From NCBI GenBank assembly GCA_003550305.1, contig QKYT01000189.1, positions 165,444 through 185,782 of the forward strand: a DNA stretch of 20,339 nucleotides, in the 5' to 3' direction. The position numbers and the translations under genes are program-made. The notes beneath the pieces are model-generated. The model saw only the letters and a program-made list of their open reading frames with translations. It was not told the DNA's origin and made no database searches. The stretch is from Glomus cerebriforme. Lineage: Eukaryota > Glomeromycota > Glomeromycetes > Glomerales > Glomeraceae. This document shows positions 1 through 9,901 of the stretch, in pieces (the first letter of the stretch is position 1; every line of letters begins with the position of its first letter).

Positions 1-420
1 AAAGAGCAGGAAAAGAAAAAGTTAGAACAAAAAAACTTACTAAAAATGAAAATAAAACCTAAAAGATAAAGAGCTAACCTAAATGGAAAGGAAAAAAAAA
101 AAAGAAAAGTGGTTAAAGAAGAAAGAAAAACAAAAACTAACAAATAAAAAATAAAAAATAAAAATAAAAAAGCAGACGTACCTAAGAAAAGACAAAGAAC
201 AAACTAAATAAAAAGGGAAAATGAAAAAAAAGTATTAAAGAAAAAAGAAAGAAAAAGATAAATAAACAAATGAAAAAATAAAAAACAAAAAATGAAATTA
301 GTAAATGTATCTAAAAGAGAAAAAAAGTTTTATTAGAAAAAAAAAGATTATCATAAACAGCTGATAAACAAATAATAAGATGTTAATAAATAAAAATTGA
401 AATTTCTGAGATTGTTACAA
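1..420 (+). other. Purine-rich, Lys/Glu-coding-like low-complexity tract
   Basis: The plus strand is almost pure A and G for about 350 bases. In frame 1 it reads as a Lys/Glu-rich peptide (KEQEKKKLEQKNLLKMKIK and similar) that is soon broken by TAA stops; other frames continue the same charged character. This could be the worn-out charged coiled-coil part of a gene whose 5' end lies left of the window, or simply an A-rich low-complexity repeat. No family is recognised and no start is visible. The strand asymmetry is the solid observation; the coding origin is inference. Confidence 0.35.
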
Positions 421-1376
421 ATAAAGCATGTAATAGGCTATTATACTGTATGTACATTTATTTATATTAATATTAACTAAATTTATAATTTATTATAAAT
501 AATATTAGGTATATAATAATATGATTTATATTTTTTTTAAACAATTGCACATTTTTTTACATTTTTTTAATACAGATAATATGTTACATTAAATAAGATG
601 TCAACCCAAATCCTTGATAAAATTATTATTTATTACACTTAATACATTTAACTACTTTCTTAATTATATTTTTATTAATTTATCTTTTCTTATATTTAGT
701 TCTTTTATTACTTCTTTATTTCTTTATGAATTTTTTTTAAATCCTTTACTTATTTATTATTTTATTAATAAATTATATATAATTCTTATTTTAATATAGC
801 TTTTACTAGAATTTTATTTATTATTTATAATTAAAAAATAGAATCATCTTGATATCAAATAGGATATTTCCAAATATTAGAATTTTTTAATTTATAACTA
901 TTATAAGTTAAGTTTAAAGCGAAACTAAAAAACTTTCTACTTATAATTTTAATTCTTTATAAATTTTTCTAATTTTTCCCAATTTTTTCCATTTTTTCAA
1001 ATATTCTTCTTTTTCTTTACATTTTTTTTTTATGCTTTACTAATACTATAACTCATAATTACTTATTAAATCATATAATCTATTCTTATCTTTTATATAA
1101 TTTTTATCTTATAATCTAAATTATATGATTTATCACATATCATAATAATTAATAAAATTTTAAATTACTAATTATTCTACTATATTAATTACATTAATTA
1201 TTCCTATTTACTATATAAAATATTTAAATAATAACTAAAAAAATAATACTAAAATTTACCTTCTATATTTTATTATAATTAAATTAATTTATACTACTTT
1301 TTATTAAATTACAAAATCCAGAATTATTATAATTATTATATATAAACTTTTAGATTATTTTATAATTAATTTTAGG
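421..1376. other. T-rich spacer without a supported gene
   Basis: The asymmetry switches here: the plus strand becomes T-rich. The open frame at 614-799 encodes only Phe, Leu, Ile, Tyr and Asn and looks like translated AT-rich DNA. On the minus strand around 1030-941 a short charged peptide (KEKEEYLKKWKKLGKIRKIY, then a stop) looks more protein-like, but it is too short to name. I see no RNA gene, terminal repeats or promoter signal that I could defend. Confidence 0.4.
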
Positions 1377-1610
1377 GTAAATTTAGATTTAGCATAGGAG
1401 TGAGACATTTATACATTGCCAAAAATTTTTTTAATTCAGTAATTTCAGCTAAAATTAAGAAACTTTTCTTTTTTAGAAGTCTCATATAACTAAATTTTGA
1501 TTTTGAAAAGAAACAAATTTTTTTTTTTGGTTTATATAATTACTTAAGTATTCAAAAATAGAAATTCTAGCCAGAATTAAAAATTTTAGTTAAAATTAAG
1601 GGATATGATC
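1377..1610 (+). repeat. Degraded relative of the 7410-7853 MITE interior
   Basis: This stretch shares the block AATTTCAGCTAAAATTAAGA with the interior of the element at 7410-7853 (there near 7740-7760), preceded in both by a TTGGCAAAATTTTTTT-like block. A second, weaker copy of the motif (GCCAGAATTAAAAATTTTAG followed by TTAAAATTAAG) lies at about 1570-1600. Clear terminal repeats are not visible, so the exact ends are unknown. It is most simply an old, eroded copy of the same non-autonomous family or a fragment of its parent. Confidence 0.45.
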
Positions 1611-1930
1611 ATTATGATGATTAACATATAATAAATAGAATTTCATATCTCAAAAAAATTCTAAATTCTTAAAATAAATAATAAAAATGAAAATTGAAGG
1701 GTATAATACAGGAGTAACAAATTGGAAGGTGATAAATAATAATGTTGTACTCCTACAAGTAAAGATAGGTCTGCAAATAGGCAATTGCAAAATAATTGTG
1801 ATTTGCGATATTGCAGACAATTGCTCTGATTCTGCAATTTCAACTGAAATTAACCTAATTTTGGCCAAAATTATATATTATAAATTTATTAAAGCATACT
1901 CTGCCAATATCGATGCTAGAATGATAAAAT

Positions 1931-2200
1931 TACCACCATTCGATCCTCTTATTAAGATGAATAGAATAGTATAAATTTTATTGAAATCCAATCATTGGAT
2001 CATATTTCATTTCCAAAATTTATTAAATGTTTGTCTAGCTTTATTTCTATCAATATTGATAATAAAAGATGAAATACCACTATTCAAATCCTCTTATTGA
2101 GATGAATTGAATAATATAATTATATTGAATCATGTTTTGTTTCCAAAATTTGTTAAATGTTTGTATAATTATATTTCTATTTAAAAATGATATTTATATC
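1931..2200. repeat. Approximate 144-bp tandem duplication
   Basis: Two units begin at 1931 (TACCACCATTCGATCCTCTT) and 2075 (TACCACTATTCAAATCCTCT). Each is followed by TTATTRAGATGAAT and, about 90 bases later, by TTTCCAAAATTTRTTAAATG. Differences are largely C/T and A/G changes. The frame open across 1687-1974 runs through this repeat and is not treated as a gene. Confidence 0.6.
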
Positions 2201-2246
2201 ATTTAATTTAACTTATTAAGAGGATTCAAATGGTATATATTTCATC
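2068..2246. repeat. Inverted repeat with 39-base arms
   Basis: The arm at 2068-2106 (starting GATGAAATACCACTATTCAA) pairs with 2208-2246, which reads GATGAAATATATACCATTTG on the minus strand; both arms share AATCCTCTTA. About three quarters of positions match when small gaps are allowed. The left arm is also part of the second unit of the tandem duplication, so this looks like the palindromic end structure of a small non-autonomous element. Confidence 0.5.
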
Positions 2247-2420
2247 AAAATCTAATTACTAGATTTTGAGTAATTTGCAATTTTATATTTTATATGAATC
2301 ATGTGATTGAAATTGCAAAATTGCAAATATTTCATCAAAATCTAATCACTAGATCTCGAGTAATTTACAATTTTGTATTTTATATAAATCATATAATTGG
2401 AATTGTGAAATTGTGGATTA
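2241..2420. repeat. Exact-period 90-bp tandem duplication
   Basis: Units 2241-2330 and 2331-2420 both start TTCATCAAAATCTAAT and contain ACTAGATYTYGAGTAATTTR. No insertions or deletions separate the two copies by eye and most differences are C/T or A/G. The second copy keeps CTCGAG where the first has TTTGAG. The open frame at 2294-2482 runs through this repeat and is not a gene. Confidence 0.7.
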
Positions 2421-2489
2421 CTATGTGCAATTCAATCCAAAATTTCACAATATTGCAGATTTGCAGCATTATTTTTATTTAGTATAATT

Positions 2490-4441
2490 AATATTTAACC
2501 ATATTCCTTTTCAATAAGCTAATTAACTGTAAGTAATCATTTATGAATTTTGTTTAGCATATTATTATTAATAATTCTATAAAATAATAAAGAATAAATT
2601 CTAATGAAATTCACTAAGATTTTCTGATCTAGGACAGATAACAAATTCAGTGTTATATAAATTAAAATAAAGAATTTTTACTGGTTAGCAATAAATCCAG
2701 AAAATCCTTCTCCTATAGCTTTTTATTTGGAATTCGATTCAGATCAGCTAGTATATTGATGACTTTTGTTTAATTTTTTATAATTTTAAAATCATTTTTA
2801 GATATTTATTACCATCAATCCATAGCCTCATTATAATCCAATATACAATATCCAAAAATAAGTTATGCATCAAATCTATAACACAATATTAAATTGGATT
2901 GAAATAAGATAATCTTAACAATTCTATCTACTTAACATATTTAGTAGATTCATGATCTTTTCTTTCATTTTTTGTATGATATTCATGTTAGGTTAAAGCA
3001 TCTAGCCAGAAATCTTCTAAATCTCTCATTATAAATCAATTATCTATATTATCAAATCTACTACCATAATTGGATCTTTCTTCTTTTTTATCACTAGTAG
3101 TCATCTTGTAATACTGATGATATGCGAATAATACTAATATATGTTTGCATAATTTTCTTGTGACTAGAATATCATTACTACAGCAAATAACAACCATCCA
3201 GATTTTTCTACCATTCAGAAATTTTGCTATTTTTGTAATTCAACATCTATTCAAAATTCAAGTAACTTATCAATAATAGGTGACAAGTAATGATTTATTT
3301 TATACATATGGACTTCTTTAAGTCCTGATAGTAAATATATTTTCTTGACTAAATCAGATTTCACAAGAAAGATTACAGACTATATTATATATTATCCTTG
3401 TACTATATATTGAGAATTTAAAAAGTTAAAACTAGTTAAGATTTATCATGATCTCAAAATATGAATCAGCAAATTCATGTATAAAAAATAGATTATTTTC
3501 AGAATTGCCTAATAGAAAGGTATTCCAAATTTTTTTATTGTAAATATCAGTTAATATATTTTCTTCTATACTCCAATTTGTCTATTTTATCATACTCTGT
3601 TCAAATTCAGGATACTAATACATTGCAAAAATTTGAGATTTCAAACCTGACATAGAGAACATTATATATGACCATTTTCTGTAATTGTTAGTTATCAGAA
3701 CATTTTTTAATAATATTATCCTATATGGTTTTCAAAATTTTTTCATTAGATGTTGAGAAAATTTAATAAAATTAATCTATTATCTTTCAGAATTTTTGTA
3801 ACTTTATATAATTTGTTATACTTTAAGCATACAACATATGTTTTAGTATTTTTGTTAATTTATAATAATTTTTTTATATTGTAAAATAAGAAAGAAAAAT
3901 TATGGAATCTTGTTAGATCAGCATCTTTCAGCACTTGAGCAAAATATTCAATTAAGATATTGGTTACAACACCAGATAAAAGATTCATTTCATCATTATC
4001 TAAATTTTCAGAAATTTCATCTTGTTCTTCATCTTATTCATTATTTAATGCAGATTTACTATTAAAAAATGTTAAATCTAAATTAAGTTCATCATTCTGA
4101 TTATTGATTACAACTGGTAATTCTATTACTTTAAACTTTTCTTTTCTTTTTCATTTAATTGGAACAGAAATCAGTTCTTGATTTAATTATAATTCTTCTA
4201 TAGAGAAATCTAACAAAGCAAATTCAGTTAATTTTAAAGAAGATTCTTTATTATTATCATTTTTTTGAATTTTTTTTGATACTAATTTACTGACTTTTAT
4301 TAACAAACTAGATGAAATAACTTTATATTAAATTTTCAACTGATTCTCTATTTTCATATATTTATTTTGTATTCTTAGATTAACTAATCTTTTATTTTAA
4401 TTACTATAAGAACATGTAACTTTACCTTTATTTTTTGGCAT
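2490..4441 (-). pseudogene. Tnp2/CACTA-like transposase, degenerate
   Basis: Reading leftwards from an ATG at 4441-4439, the protein begins MPKNKGKVTCSYSN, resembling the Cys-containing N terminus of CACTA-type (Tnp2-related) transposases. An acidic linker (DEEQDEISENLDNDEMN, about 4040-3982) follows. Further on are the family blocks LLRLSYFNPI (2921-2892) and VIDLMHNLFLD (2881-2850; usual form VIDPMHNLFLG). Next come DLNRIPNKK and, after a one-base frame change near 2720, AIGEGFSGFIANQ (about 2745-2682). The tail ends near LIEKEYG at 2518-2499. Many TAA stops sit where Gln is expected and TGA where Arg is expected, so it cannot make a functional transposase. It would have catalysed cut-and-paste transposition in the nucleus. 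The left end runs into the repeat cluster, so the C terminus is missing. The family call is from motifs recognised by eye, and the central third is poorly readable. Confidence 0.72.
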
Positions 4442-4958
4442 TTATTAATTAAATTAAAAAAAAAATGATATAGAATTATTAGGATGCAAAAATTATAATA
4501 AATATAGCTAGTCAATTGAATATATTTATTATTTATATTTAATTTCATATTGTTAAATTACATTATTACATTTTATATATATATTAATAATTGTATAATA
4601 TTTTATTATTTTACAAATCAAATAAATCAAATACATAGCTTAAATAATTGTAAAAAAGTTTAATTGTAAAAAATTAAGCTAATAATTACATAATAGTTTA
4701 AATTATTTTATTTCAATAATTATATATAGTTCAAATTGTTAAATTATTTATCGCTATTTCTTAAACAATTAAAAATTTATAAAACTACTAATAAATTTTA
4801 ACAGATTTTCTAAAAATTTCTAATTAAGAGTAAAATAATTGAATGATTCATTTGATTATAGAGAAGGATGACTGTACCTATCTAAAGAATATAAGCTTTT
4901 TTTTACTGATCTAGCAAAAGTTTGAAATTCAAATATTTAGGTTAAATAGAATGAATAG
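4442..4958. other. AT-rich spacer, nothing recognised
   Basis: The stretch upstream of the Tnp2-like pseudogene consists of A/T runs with very few C or G. It may include the decayed end of that element, but I could not identify terminal inverted repeats of the CACTA type. Confidence 0.4.
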
Positions 4959-5102
4959 AGTTGCGAATAAATTAATTAGAATAATATCAGTAATCATTTA
5001 GTAAATATAATATTACTTTTGATTAAATCAAGTTGCAAATGAATTAATTAGAACAATATTAATAATTATTTAGTAAATATGATATTACTTTTGATCATTA
5101 GT
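4959..5102. repeat. 72-bp tandem duplication
   Basis: Units start at 4959 (AGTTGCGAATAAATTAATTA) and 5031 (AGTTGCAAATGAATTAATTA); a further partial start AGTTACAAAAT lies at 5100. Visible differences are mainly transitions, including one CG to CA change. No coding potential is seen. Confidence 0.7.
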
Positions 5103-5503
5103 TACAAAATCAAATAAAGTATAAAATAGATTAATTTTATTGATTTTACTAATTTTTTAATTTTCTATATTTTATTTAGATATTTTTTTTTATAAATATC
5201 TATATAATACCTTTCTAATATTATACCTCATTCAAAATGCTTACCACCAAAATCAAAAAGTAAAGAAAGAGATAAAAGTTATAGCAGAAACTGTAATACA
5301 AATATCTCAGATATATTATTAAAAGATTAGAAATGATCAAAAAGTAAAAGTATGTTACAAACTGAAAAAACCAAATTTGTATTAAATTTGAATAATTTTA
5401 AAGATTCTGTTAAAACATCATATGAAAGTTTTACCAAAAGAAAAGTTACTGCTGAAGTTGGAGAAATTAATAAGTTCCATTCCAATTGGTTAACATTACT
5501 AAC

Positions 5504-5625
5504 ACTAATTTATACTAATATCATATTTATTGATATAGATTATTATACTAATATTCAATTTGTACTAATTTATATTAACATTCATTTTTATCATATTGGT
5601 TATATATATTTAATGTTATTATTTA
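5504..5625. repeat. 60-bp-period AT repeat inside the broken gene
   Basis: Two units start at 5504 (ACTAATTTATACTAATATCA) and 5564 (ACTAATTTATATTAACATTC). They share their first 33 or so bases and diverge afterwards. The repeat explains why the frame open at 5352-5633 turns from charged to Ile/Tyr-rich: the second half is translated repeat. Confidence 0.5.
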
Positions 5626-5814
5626 CTTTTTAGAACTTCTTTCACTTAAACAAATAAGTATTATACTAAAATACATAAAACGTTTGAATAAGAATTAACA
5701 AAATTATTAAAAAGTTTACTAATGATAAAAAAAAAATAAAAAAACATAAAAATAGAAGCAAATCAGCAAGAAAACTACAAATAAAATGAATGAAATGTAC
5801 TGATTGTTGTATCT

Positions 5815-5941
5815 TTTGATAATGATAAAAAAGATGATGATAATAACAAATTTGAAGATAGTAGTAATGATGATAAGAATGATGATGGTAATAATAATAA
5901 TGATGACAATGATTATAATAATGATGATAATGATAATGATA
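5815..5941. repeat. Imperfect GAT/AAT trinucleotide repeat
   Basis: GAT and AAT triplets alternate through this stretch and would encode an Asp/Asn-rich linker in the frame that matches the surrounding broken gene. The methionine-rich open frame at 5804-5986 is the same repeat read in another frame and is rejected as a gene. Confidence 0.6.
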
Positions 5942-7124
5942 AATCTTCTAAAAGGTTGTCATCAAAAAAGACTAAAAAATCATTAAGGCAAATCAAAAAA
6001 AAAATAAAAATACATATAGAAAAAAATCAAAGAATAATGATTGTTACAATTTATAAATAATAAAAAATTTAAAAGATTTAGAAAAAAAGAAAATAATCAG
6101 TTTCTTCACAAAATTCTAATAATTTTAATGATAATATACTAGCTGTTCCCAGAAAAGTCAAGTATCTTTACATAGTAGATTTGGATAAAGATTTATGTGA
6201 TATTTTATGGATAAGTATTTTTACTTTGTTTTTATTATCAGTTTATAAAATTACTACTAATTAATATAAATAATATTATTAGTGAAATATTTTTTGGAAT
6301 ATTTAATGCATACTGACTAAAAGTCAGTTTAATGTTAATAAAACATTCAAGTTACAAAAAAACATGATAACAAAAATAATTATATCAGCTTTTTTTAAGA
6401 TTTTAGATCTAATAAGTTATCTGATTGGAGAAGATATTATATATAAAATAATTTACTAATGACATAGACATCAGAGAGAAAAATTATTAAGAAAAAATAA
6501 GAATAAATCACTATAAATCAAAAATATGATAAGATGACATAGAAATTCTCATCAGAATGAGATAATTTATTAATCTATTAGTTAGTTATTATATATGAAC
6601 TAATAATATATTATTTTTTTTAAAAGAAATAAGTAAAAAAACAAATATGATTAACTACTTATTAAGGATCAGTAATCCGATTGTGATAAAGTTCTATAAA
6701 TTAAAACTTAATCTGATCTTTAAAGAAAATACATATCATAACCCAAAAGAATCTGAAGAAAATTCTAAAAAGAAAATGAATAATGTTACGAAAAAAAAAT
6801 AATATTGTTATATGAGATTTAAAATGAAGAAGTAATATGGTTCTTATTTTTTTTTATATATATGTATGTATTAATTCATTAAAATATATTATTAGTTATA
6901 AATTTTCTTAAGAGAATATATTAATTTCTTGTTCTATTAAAAATATGATAGAAGAAAAAGAATTTGAACAAATAGTCCAAGATATTCAAAAGAAAAATTG
7001 GCACCTATCAATATACTAAAGTGTACTAAACTTGGATATAATAAACAATAAAGGAATTAATTGAGAAAGTTATTTTAAATATAAAAATTCAGTTACTGAT
7101 AATAATAATGAAGATGAAATTTAA

Positions 7125-7409
7125 ATAAATAATTTATTTATTTGTATCAGCATTTTTAATTTTAATATTTTTATTATTAATTTTTTTATAATTATTTTCT
7201 ACTTAACTTTATTTTTTTTCAAAAAATAATCACCAATAGGAAGAAGAATTTTTTAAATCTGATTCTTCTATGTTATGATTTTGAAATTTTTAAAATCAAT
7301 ATAGGAATAATTATATAATAGGTAATTAGTATAGTATGCATATATGTATATGTATAATAATAATATTATATAACTATTAGCCAATAGTAATATATAATAA
7401 ATATATATA
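7125..7409. other. AT-rich spacer, nothing recognised
   Basis: No gene, repeat or RNA signal stands out. It includes a TATG/TATA-rich stretch near 7335-7360. Confidence 0.4.
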
Positions 7410-7435
7410 CAGTCAGACCTTTATATAGTCACCTT
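7410..7435 (+). repeat. Left terminal inverted repeat of MITE
   Basis: Outer 26 bases starting CAGTCAGACC; preceded by the TA target duplication at 7408-7409. Confidence 0.8.
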
Positions 7436-7827
7436 CTATATAGTCACAATTTTTTATAAGCATCCAATTTTAAAAAACAATTTTAAATTATATCAAATTA
7501 CCCCTATACAATTACAAATCAATTATAATCACTATCACCTCATAATCTTAAACGTACATATTATTTTTATTAATAAATAAACCTCTATATAATCACCATA
7601 ATTTTAGTCATAAAATAATTTCAGCCAGAATTACCACATCACATGATTAAAATTTCCTTTTTAAGAATAAATATTATACATGCAAAAATTGGCAAAATTT
7701 TTTTTATTGAAAAATGGAAATATCCAAATTATAATTTATTAATTTCAGCTAAAATTAAGAAATTTTTAATTTCAATACCTTTATATAAGCATACTTCTAT
7801 ATAATTACCAATTTTGAGAAAACTGAT

Positions 7828-7853
7828 TAAGTAACTATATGGAGATCTGACTG
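7828..7853 (-). repeat. Right terminal inverted repeat of MITE
   Basis: On the minus strand it starts CAGTCAGATCTCC; followed by the TA target duplication at 7854-7855. Confidence 0.8.
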
Positions 7854-7990
7854 TATTTATTTTGCATATAATAAATAATATAGTAAAATTAATGAATTAA
7901 AATCAATCAGTTTATATATATAATTATAATGGATATACAACTATAATTAAAATTGTTAACAATCAGCATTATTATAATTAGTTAAAAATA

Positions 7991-8094
7991 CATCAATTAG
8001 TATACCAAAAAATAAAAAAAAATTTGCAATTGGATAGCAATAAAATTTACTTATTGCTACCCAATTGCAAATAAAAAAAATAGTTTGATTGATG
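7991..8094. repeat. Fold-back element with 21-bp near-perfect hairpin
   Basis: The arms 8023-8043 and 8051-8071 match at 20 of 21 positions (TTTGCAATTGG/GTAGCAATAA-type sequence) around a 7-base loop, AATTTAC. Outer arms CATCAAT (7991-7997) and ATTGATG (8088-8094) extend the symmetry across A-rich spacers. It may be a very small palindromic transposon or a transcribed hairpin. The minus-strand open frame at 7956-8138 merely crosses it. Confidence 0.75.
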
Positions 8095-8149
8095 ATCTTG
8101 ACATGCACAATTTCTGCCATAATAAATTCACTAATCAAATATCCTATTA

Positions 8150-8860
8150 TGACCTGAAATAAAAAAATCAGGATTCATTCAGATTGCATTAGAATAGCCT
8201 AAATAGATCCAATTTGGCAGTATTTAACCAGTATTTTATATTAACAGGTTATATTTTATTTAATTTTAATTAAAAATTTATAAAAGATAAATAAAAATTT
8301 GTAATTTATATTAAATTATAAATAAATATCTAATAAATATTTTTAGAACTTCTCATTAAAAAAAAAAAATATTGGTTTTTATTTAATTTTTTTTACTTGT
8401 TTTATTAATTTAAAATTTTGAACAATTTTTATAAAAGTCAAATAAATATTTATTTATTTATTTTTTAATGAATGTTTTGGATTTTTTTTAAAAAAAATTT
8501 TCTAAGTTTAATAATTAAAGAATTTTTTATTAATTTATATTATAAAAGAAACAAATTATTTTTACATTTTTTTTTTTATTATTTTATAATTTTATTCTTT
8601 ACATACAAATCATTTAATTAATTATTTTTTATAATTAATGCATTTTATTTAACTTTTGCATATGTAATGATTTTATATTTTGTCTAGAAAGAAACTTTGT
8701 ATATTAAATAAAAAAATTGATAAAATCATCTATAATAATTATTCAAAATGAAACAAGTAAATATAATTAATAAAAATAATATTAAATTGTTTAAAAATAT
8801 TATAATTAATACTGTAATAATAATGCCAAAAAATTAAATCAAAAATTTTATTTTATGAGT
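8150..8860. other. AT-rich spacer, nothing recognised
   Basis: Homopolymer-rich A and T runs with very few C or G. I see no open frame of note, no terminal repeats and no RNA gene. Confidence 0.45.
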
Positions 8861-8896
8861 AATGTCCATGTACAATTAAATGCAATATTCATCACA

Positions 8897-8982
8897 GAAA
8901 GCATGCACTCAGGAGTCAGGATAGTATTTAGATGTATTCAAGATAGTATAATAGTACAGGATTCTTGACTCCTCTTGAAGCA
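8897..8982. repeat. Inverted repeat around AGGAGTCA
   Basis: AGGAGTCAGGAT at 8911-8922 pairs with GGATTCTTGACTCCT at 8959-8973, which reads AGGAGTCAAGAATCC on the minus strand. Flanking TGCACTC and CTTGAAGCA extend the stem imperfectly. It lies next to the left copy of the repeat pair described below and could be its boundary structure. Confidence 0.5.
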
Positions 8983-9100
8983 AAAGTATTGGTCTAAAGT
9001 ATACTTTTTGATAGATTTCATTGTGAAATGTAAATATGTATTTTTTTAATAGATTTAAGTATAACACAAAATTTTGGTTGTATATTTATTGATAGCTGAT
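8975..9100 (+). repeat. Left copy of an inverted dispersed repeat
   Basis: Read on plus, AAGTATACTTTTTGATAGAT, GATTTCATTGTGAAATGTAA and GTATAACACAAAATTTTGG appear in the same order as on the minus strand of 9880-9735. The two copies face each other about 700 bases apart and may be long terminal inverted repeats of one element or two independent insertions. In this copy the CpGs of the other copy are replaced by CA or TG. Confidence 0.65.
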
Positions 9101-9684
9101 TTTTTCTCACATTTTCATATTTACAAATCTTTCTTTTCACCAATATAATTTTCCTATAATTTTTTCACCTTTTTTTATTGAAACATTTTTTAAAACACAC
9201 CTTTTCCCATAGTTTTGATTTTTACATATTTTTCTTTAATGTATAATGAAAATACATATTTTTATTTGACAACCCCTACTATACATTCTCCTTTATCTTA
9301 TAATAATACAATTACAGCTCCATTTTATAATTCTACAAATTCTGCACTCCCTTTTACTTTATAATACAAATATTCGAAATATTATTTTGATGATAAGTTT
9401 ACTAATTACTAACTAATTTCATACCTATAAATAATATTAGTTAAAGTTAAAAAGGCGAATTAATAAAGTTTAACATGTAATTGTAAAAAAACTGCTTACC
9501 TAAATGTTAGTGTTAATATACAAATATATAGACCATTAATAATATCAGTTCTATTGAAAGAGTTAGTAAAAATCAAAAAAAAAAAATATACATTAAAAGT
9601 TAATTTTAATTGAAAAATTGTAATTAGGAACGAAAAAAATTTTTATATGAAGTTTATTGAAAAATTTATGGCCAAAATTTTATG
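9101..9684. other. Interior between the two opposed repeat copies
   Basis: AT-rich sequence with a C/T-rich plus strand at about 9110-9370, where C, but rarely G, appears among T runs. No open frame or known motif is visible. Confidence 0.35.
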
Positions 9685-9800
9685 TTATGCTCAAATCTAT
9701 CAAGAAACATATCAAAATTTTGTTCAAGAAACATACCAAAATTTTGTGTTACGCTCAAATCTATCAAGAAATATACCAAAATTTTGTATTACGTCAAGAA
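9685..9800 (-). repeat. Short tandem repeats with CAAGAAACATA core
   Basis: The 23-base core starting CAAGAAACATAYCAAAATTT occurs at 9701, 9725 and 9765, and the larger block starting TCAAATCTATCAAGAAA recurs at 9691 and 9755 (64-base period). The three overlapping plus-strand open frames between 9647 and 9955 owe their length to this repetition, read in three frames with the same Gln/Tyr/Asn/Phe-rich character, so I do not call a gene. Confidence 0.7.
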
Positions 9801-9880
9801 AAATACATATTTACGTTTCACAACGAAATCTATCAAAGAAGTATACTTCAAATCCATCAAGAACTATACTTTTGACCCCT
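9735..9880 (-). repeat. Right copy of the inverted dispersed repeat
   Basis: The minus strand carries GAAGTATACTTCTTTGATAG, then GATTTCGTTGTGAAACGTAA (9830-9811) and GCGTAACACAAAATTTTGG. It matches 8975-9100 but keeps intact CpGs. Confidence 0.65.
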
Positions 9881-9883
9881 GAA

Positions 9884-9901
9884 CATGAACTCTTGTTCAT
9901 G
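9884..9901. repeat. Small perfect hairpin CATGAAC/GTTCATG
   Basis: Seven-base arms CATGAAC (9884-9890) and GTTCATG (9895-9901) enclose a four-base loop, TCTT. It is short enough to be coincidental, but it sits at the edge of the CpG-retaining island and just outside the repeat copy. Confidence 0.4.

Larger units (their letters stand above)
5237..7124 (+). pseudogene. Broken acidic/Lys-rich gene of unknown function
   Basis: I do not recognise the family. Coding-like blocks follow one another on the plus strand in shifting frames. They begin with a Lys/Ser-rich N terminus (PPKSKSKERDKS, from 5244), then an open stretch from 5352 (MLQTEKTKFVLNLNNF) reaching Trp near 5490. A 60-bp-period AT-rich repeat interrupts it at about 5504-5625. 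An Asp/Asn-rich block at about 5818-5940 then leads into SSKRLSSKKTKKS. A readable segment at about 6100-6264 contains LAVPRKVKYLYIVDLDKDL. A block near 6720-6790 (TYHNPKESEENSKKKM) is followed by a short acidic end, DNNNEDEI, with TAA at 7122-7124. The order of basic tail, acidic linker and acidic C terminus recalls hypothetical proteins dispersed in glomeromycete genomes, but that is an impression. Stops and frame changes make it non-functional as read. Confidence 0.35.
7410..7853. mobile_element. MITE with CAGTCAGA ends and TA target duplication
   Basis: The left end reads CAGTCAGACCTTTATATAGT and the right end, on the minus strand, CAGTCAGATCTCCATATAGT. The mismatches within these ends are all C/T. 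TA flanks both sides (7408-7409 and 7854-7855), the signature of Tc1/mariner/pogo insertion. At 444 bp with no open frame it is non-autonomous and would rely on a transposase encoded elsewhere. Inside, ends-like blocks recur in direct orientation (CTATATAGTCAC at 7436-7447, CCTCTATATAATCACC near 7580, CTTCTATATAATTACC near 7795), so it may have grown by repetition of its own end. CAGT termini with a TA duplication suggest the pogo/Tigger branch; that part is inference. Confidence 0.85.

Noticed and set aside
614..799. Membrane-protein-like small frame
   Set aside because: The composition (Phe, Leu, Ile, Tyr, Asn) is what T-rich DNA gives by chance; no neighbours or homologues to support it.
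1687..1974. 95-codon open frame
   Set aside because: It runs into the tandem duplication at 1931 and ends within it, while the opposite strand is open as well over the same bases; no recognisable motif.
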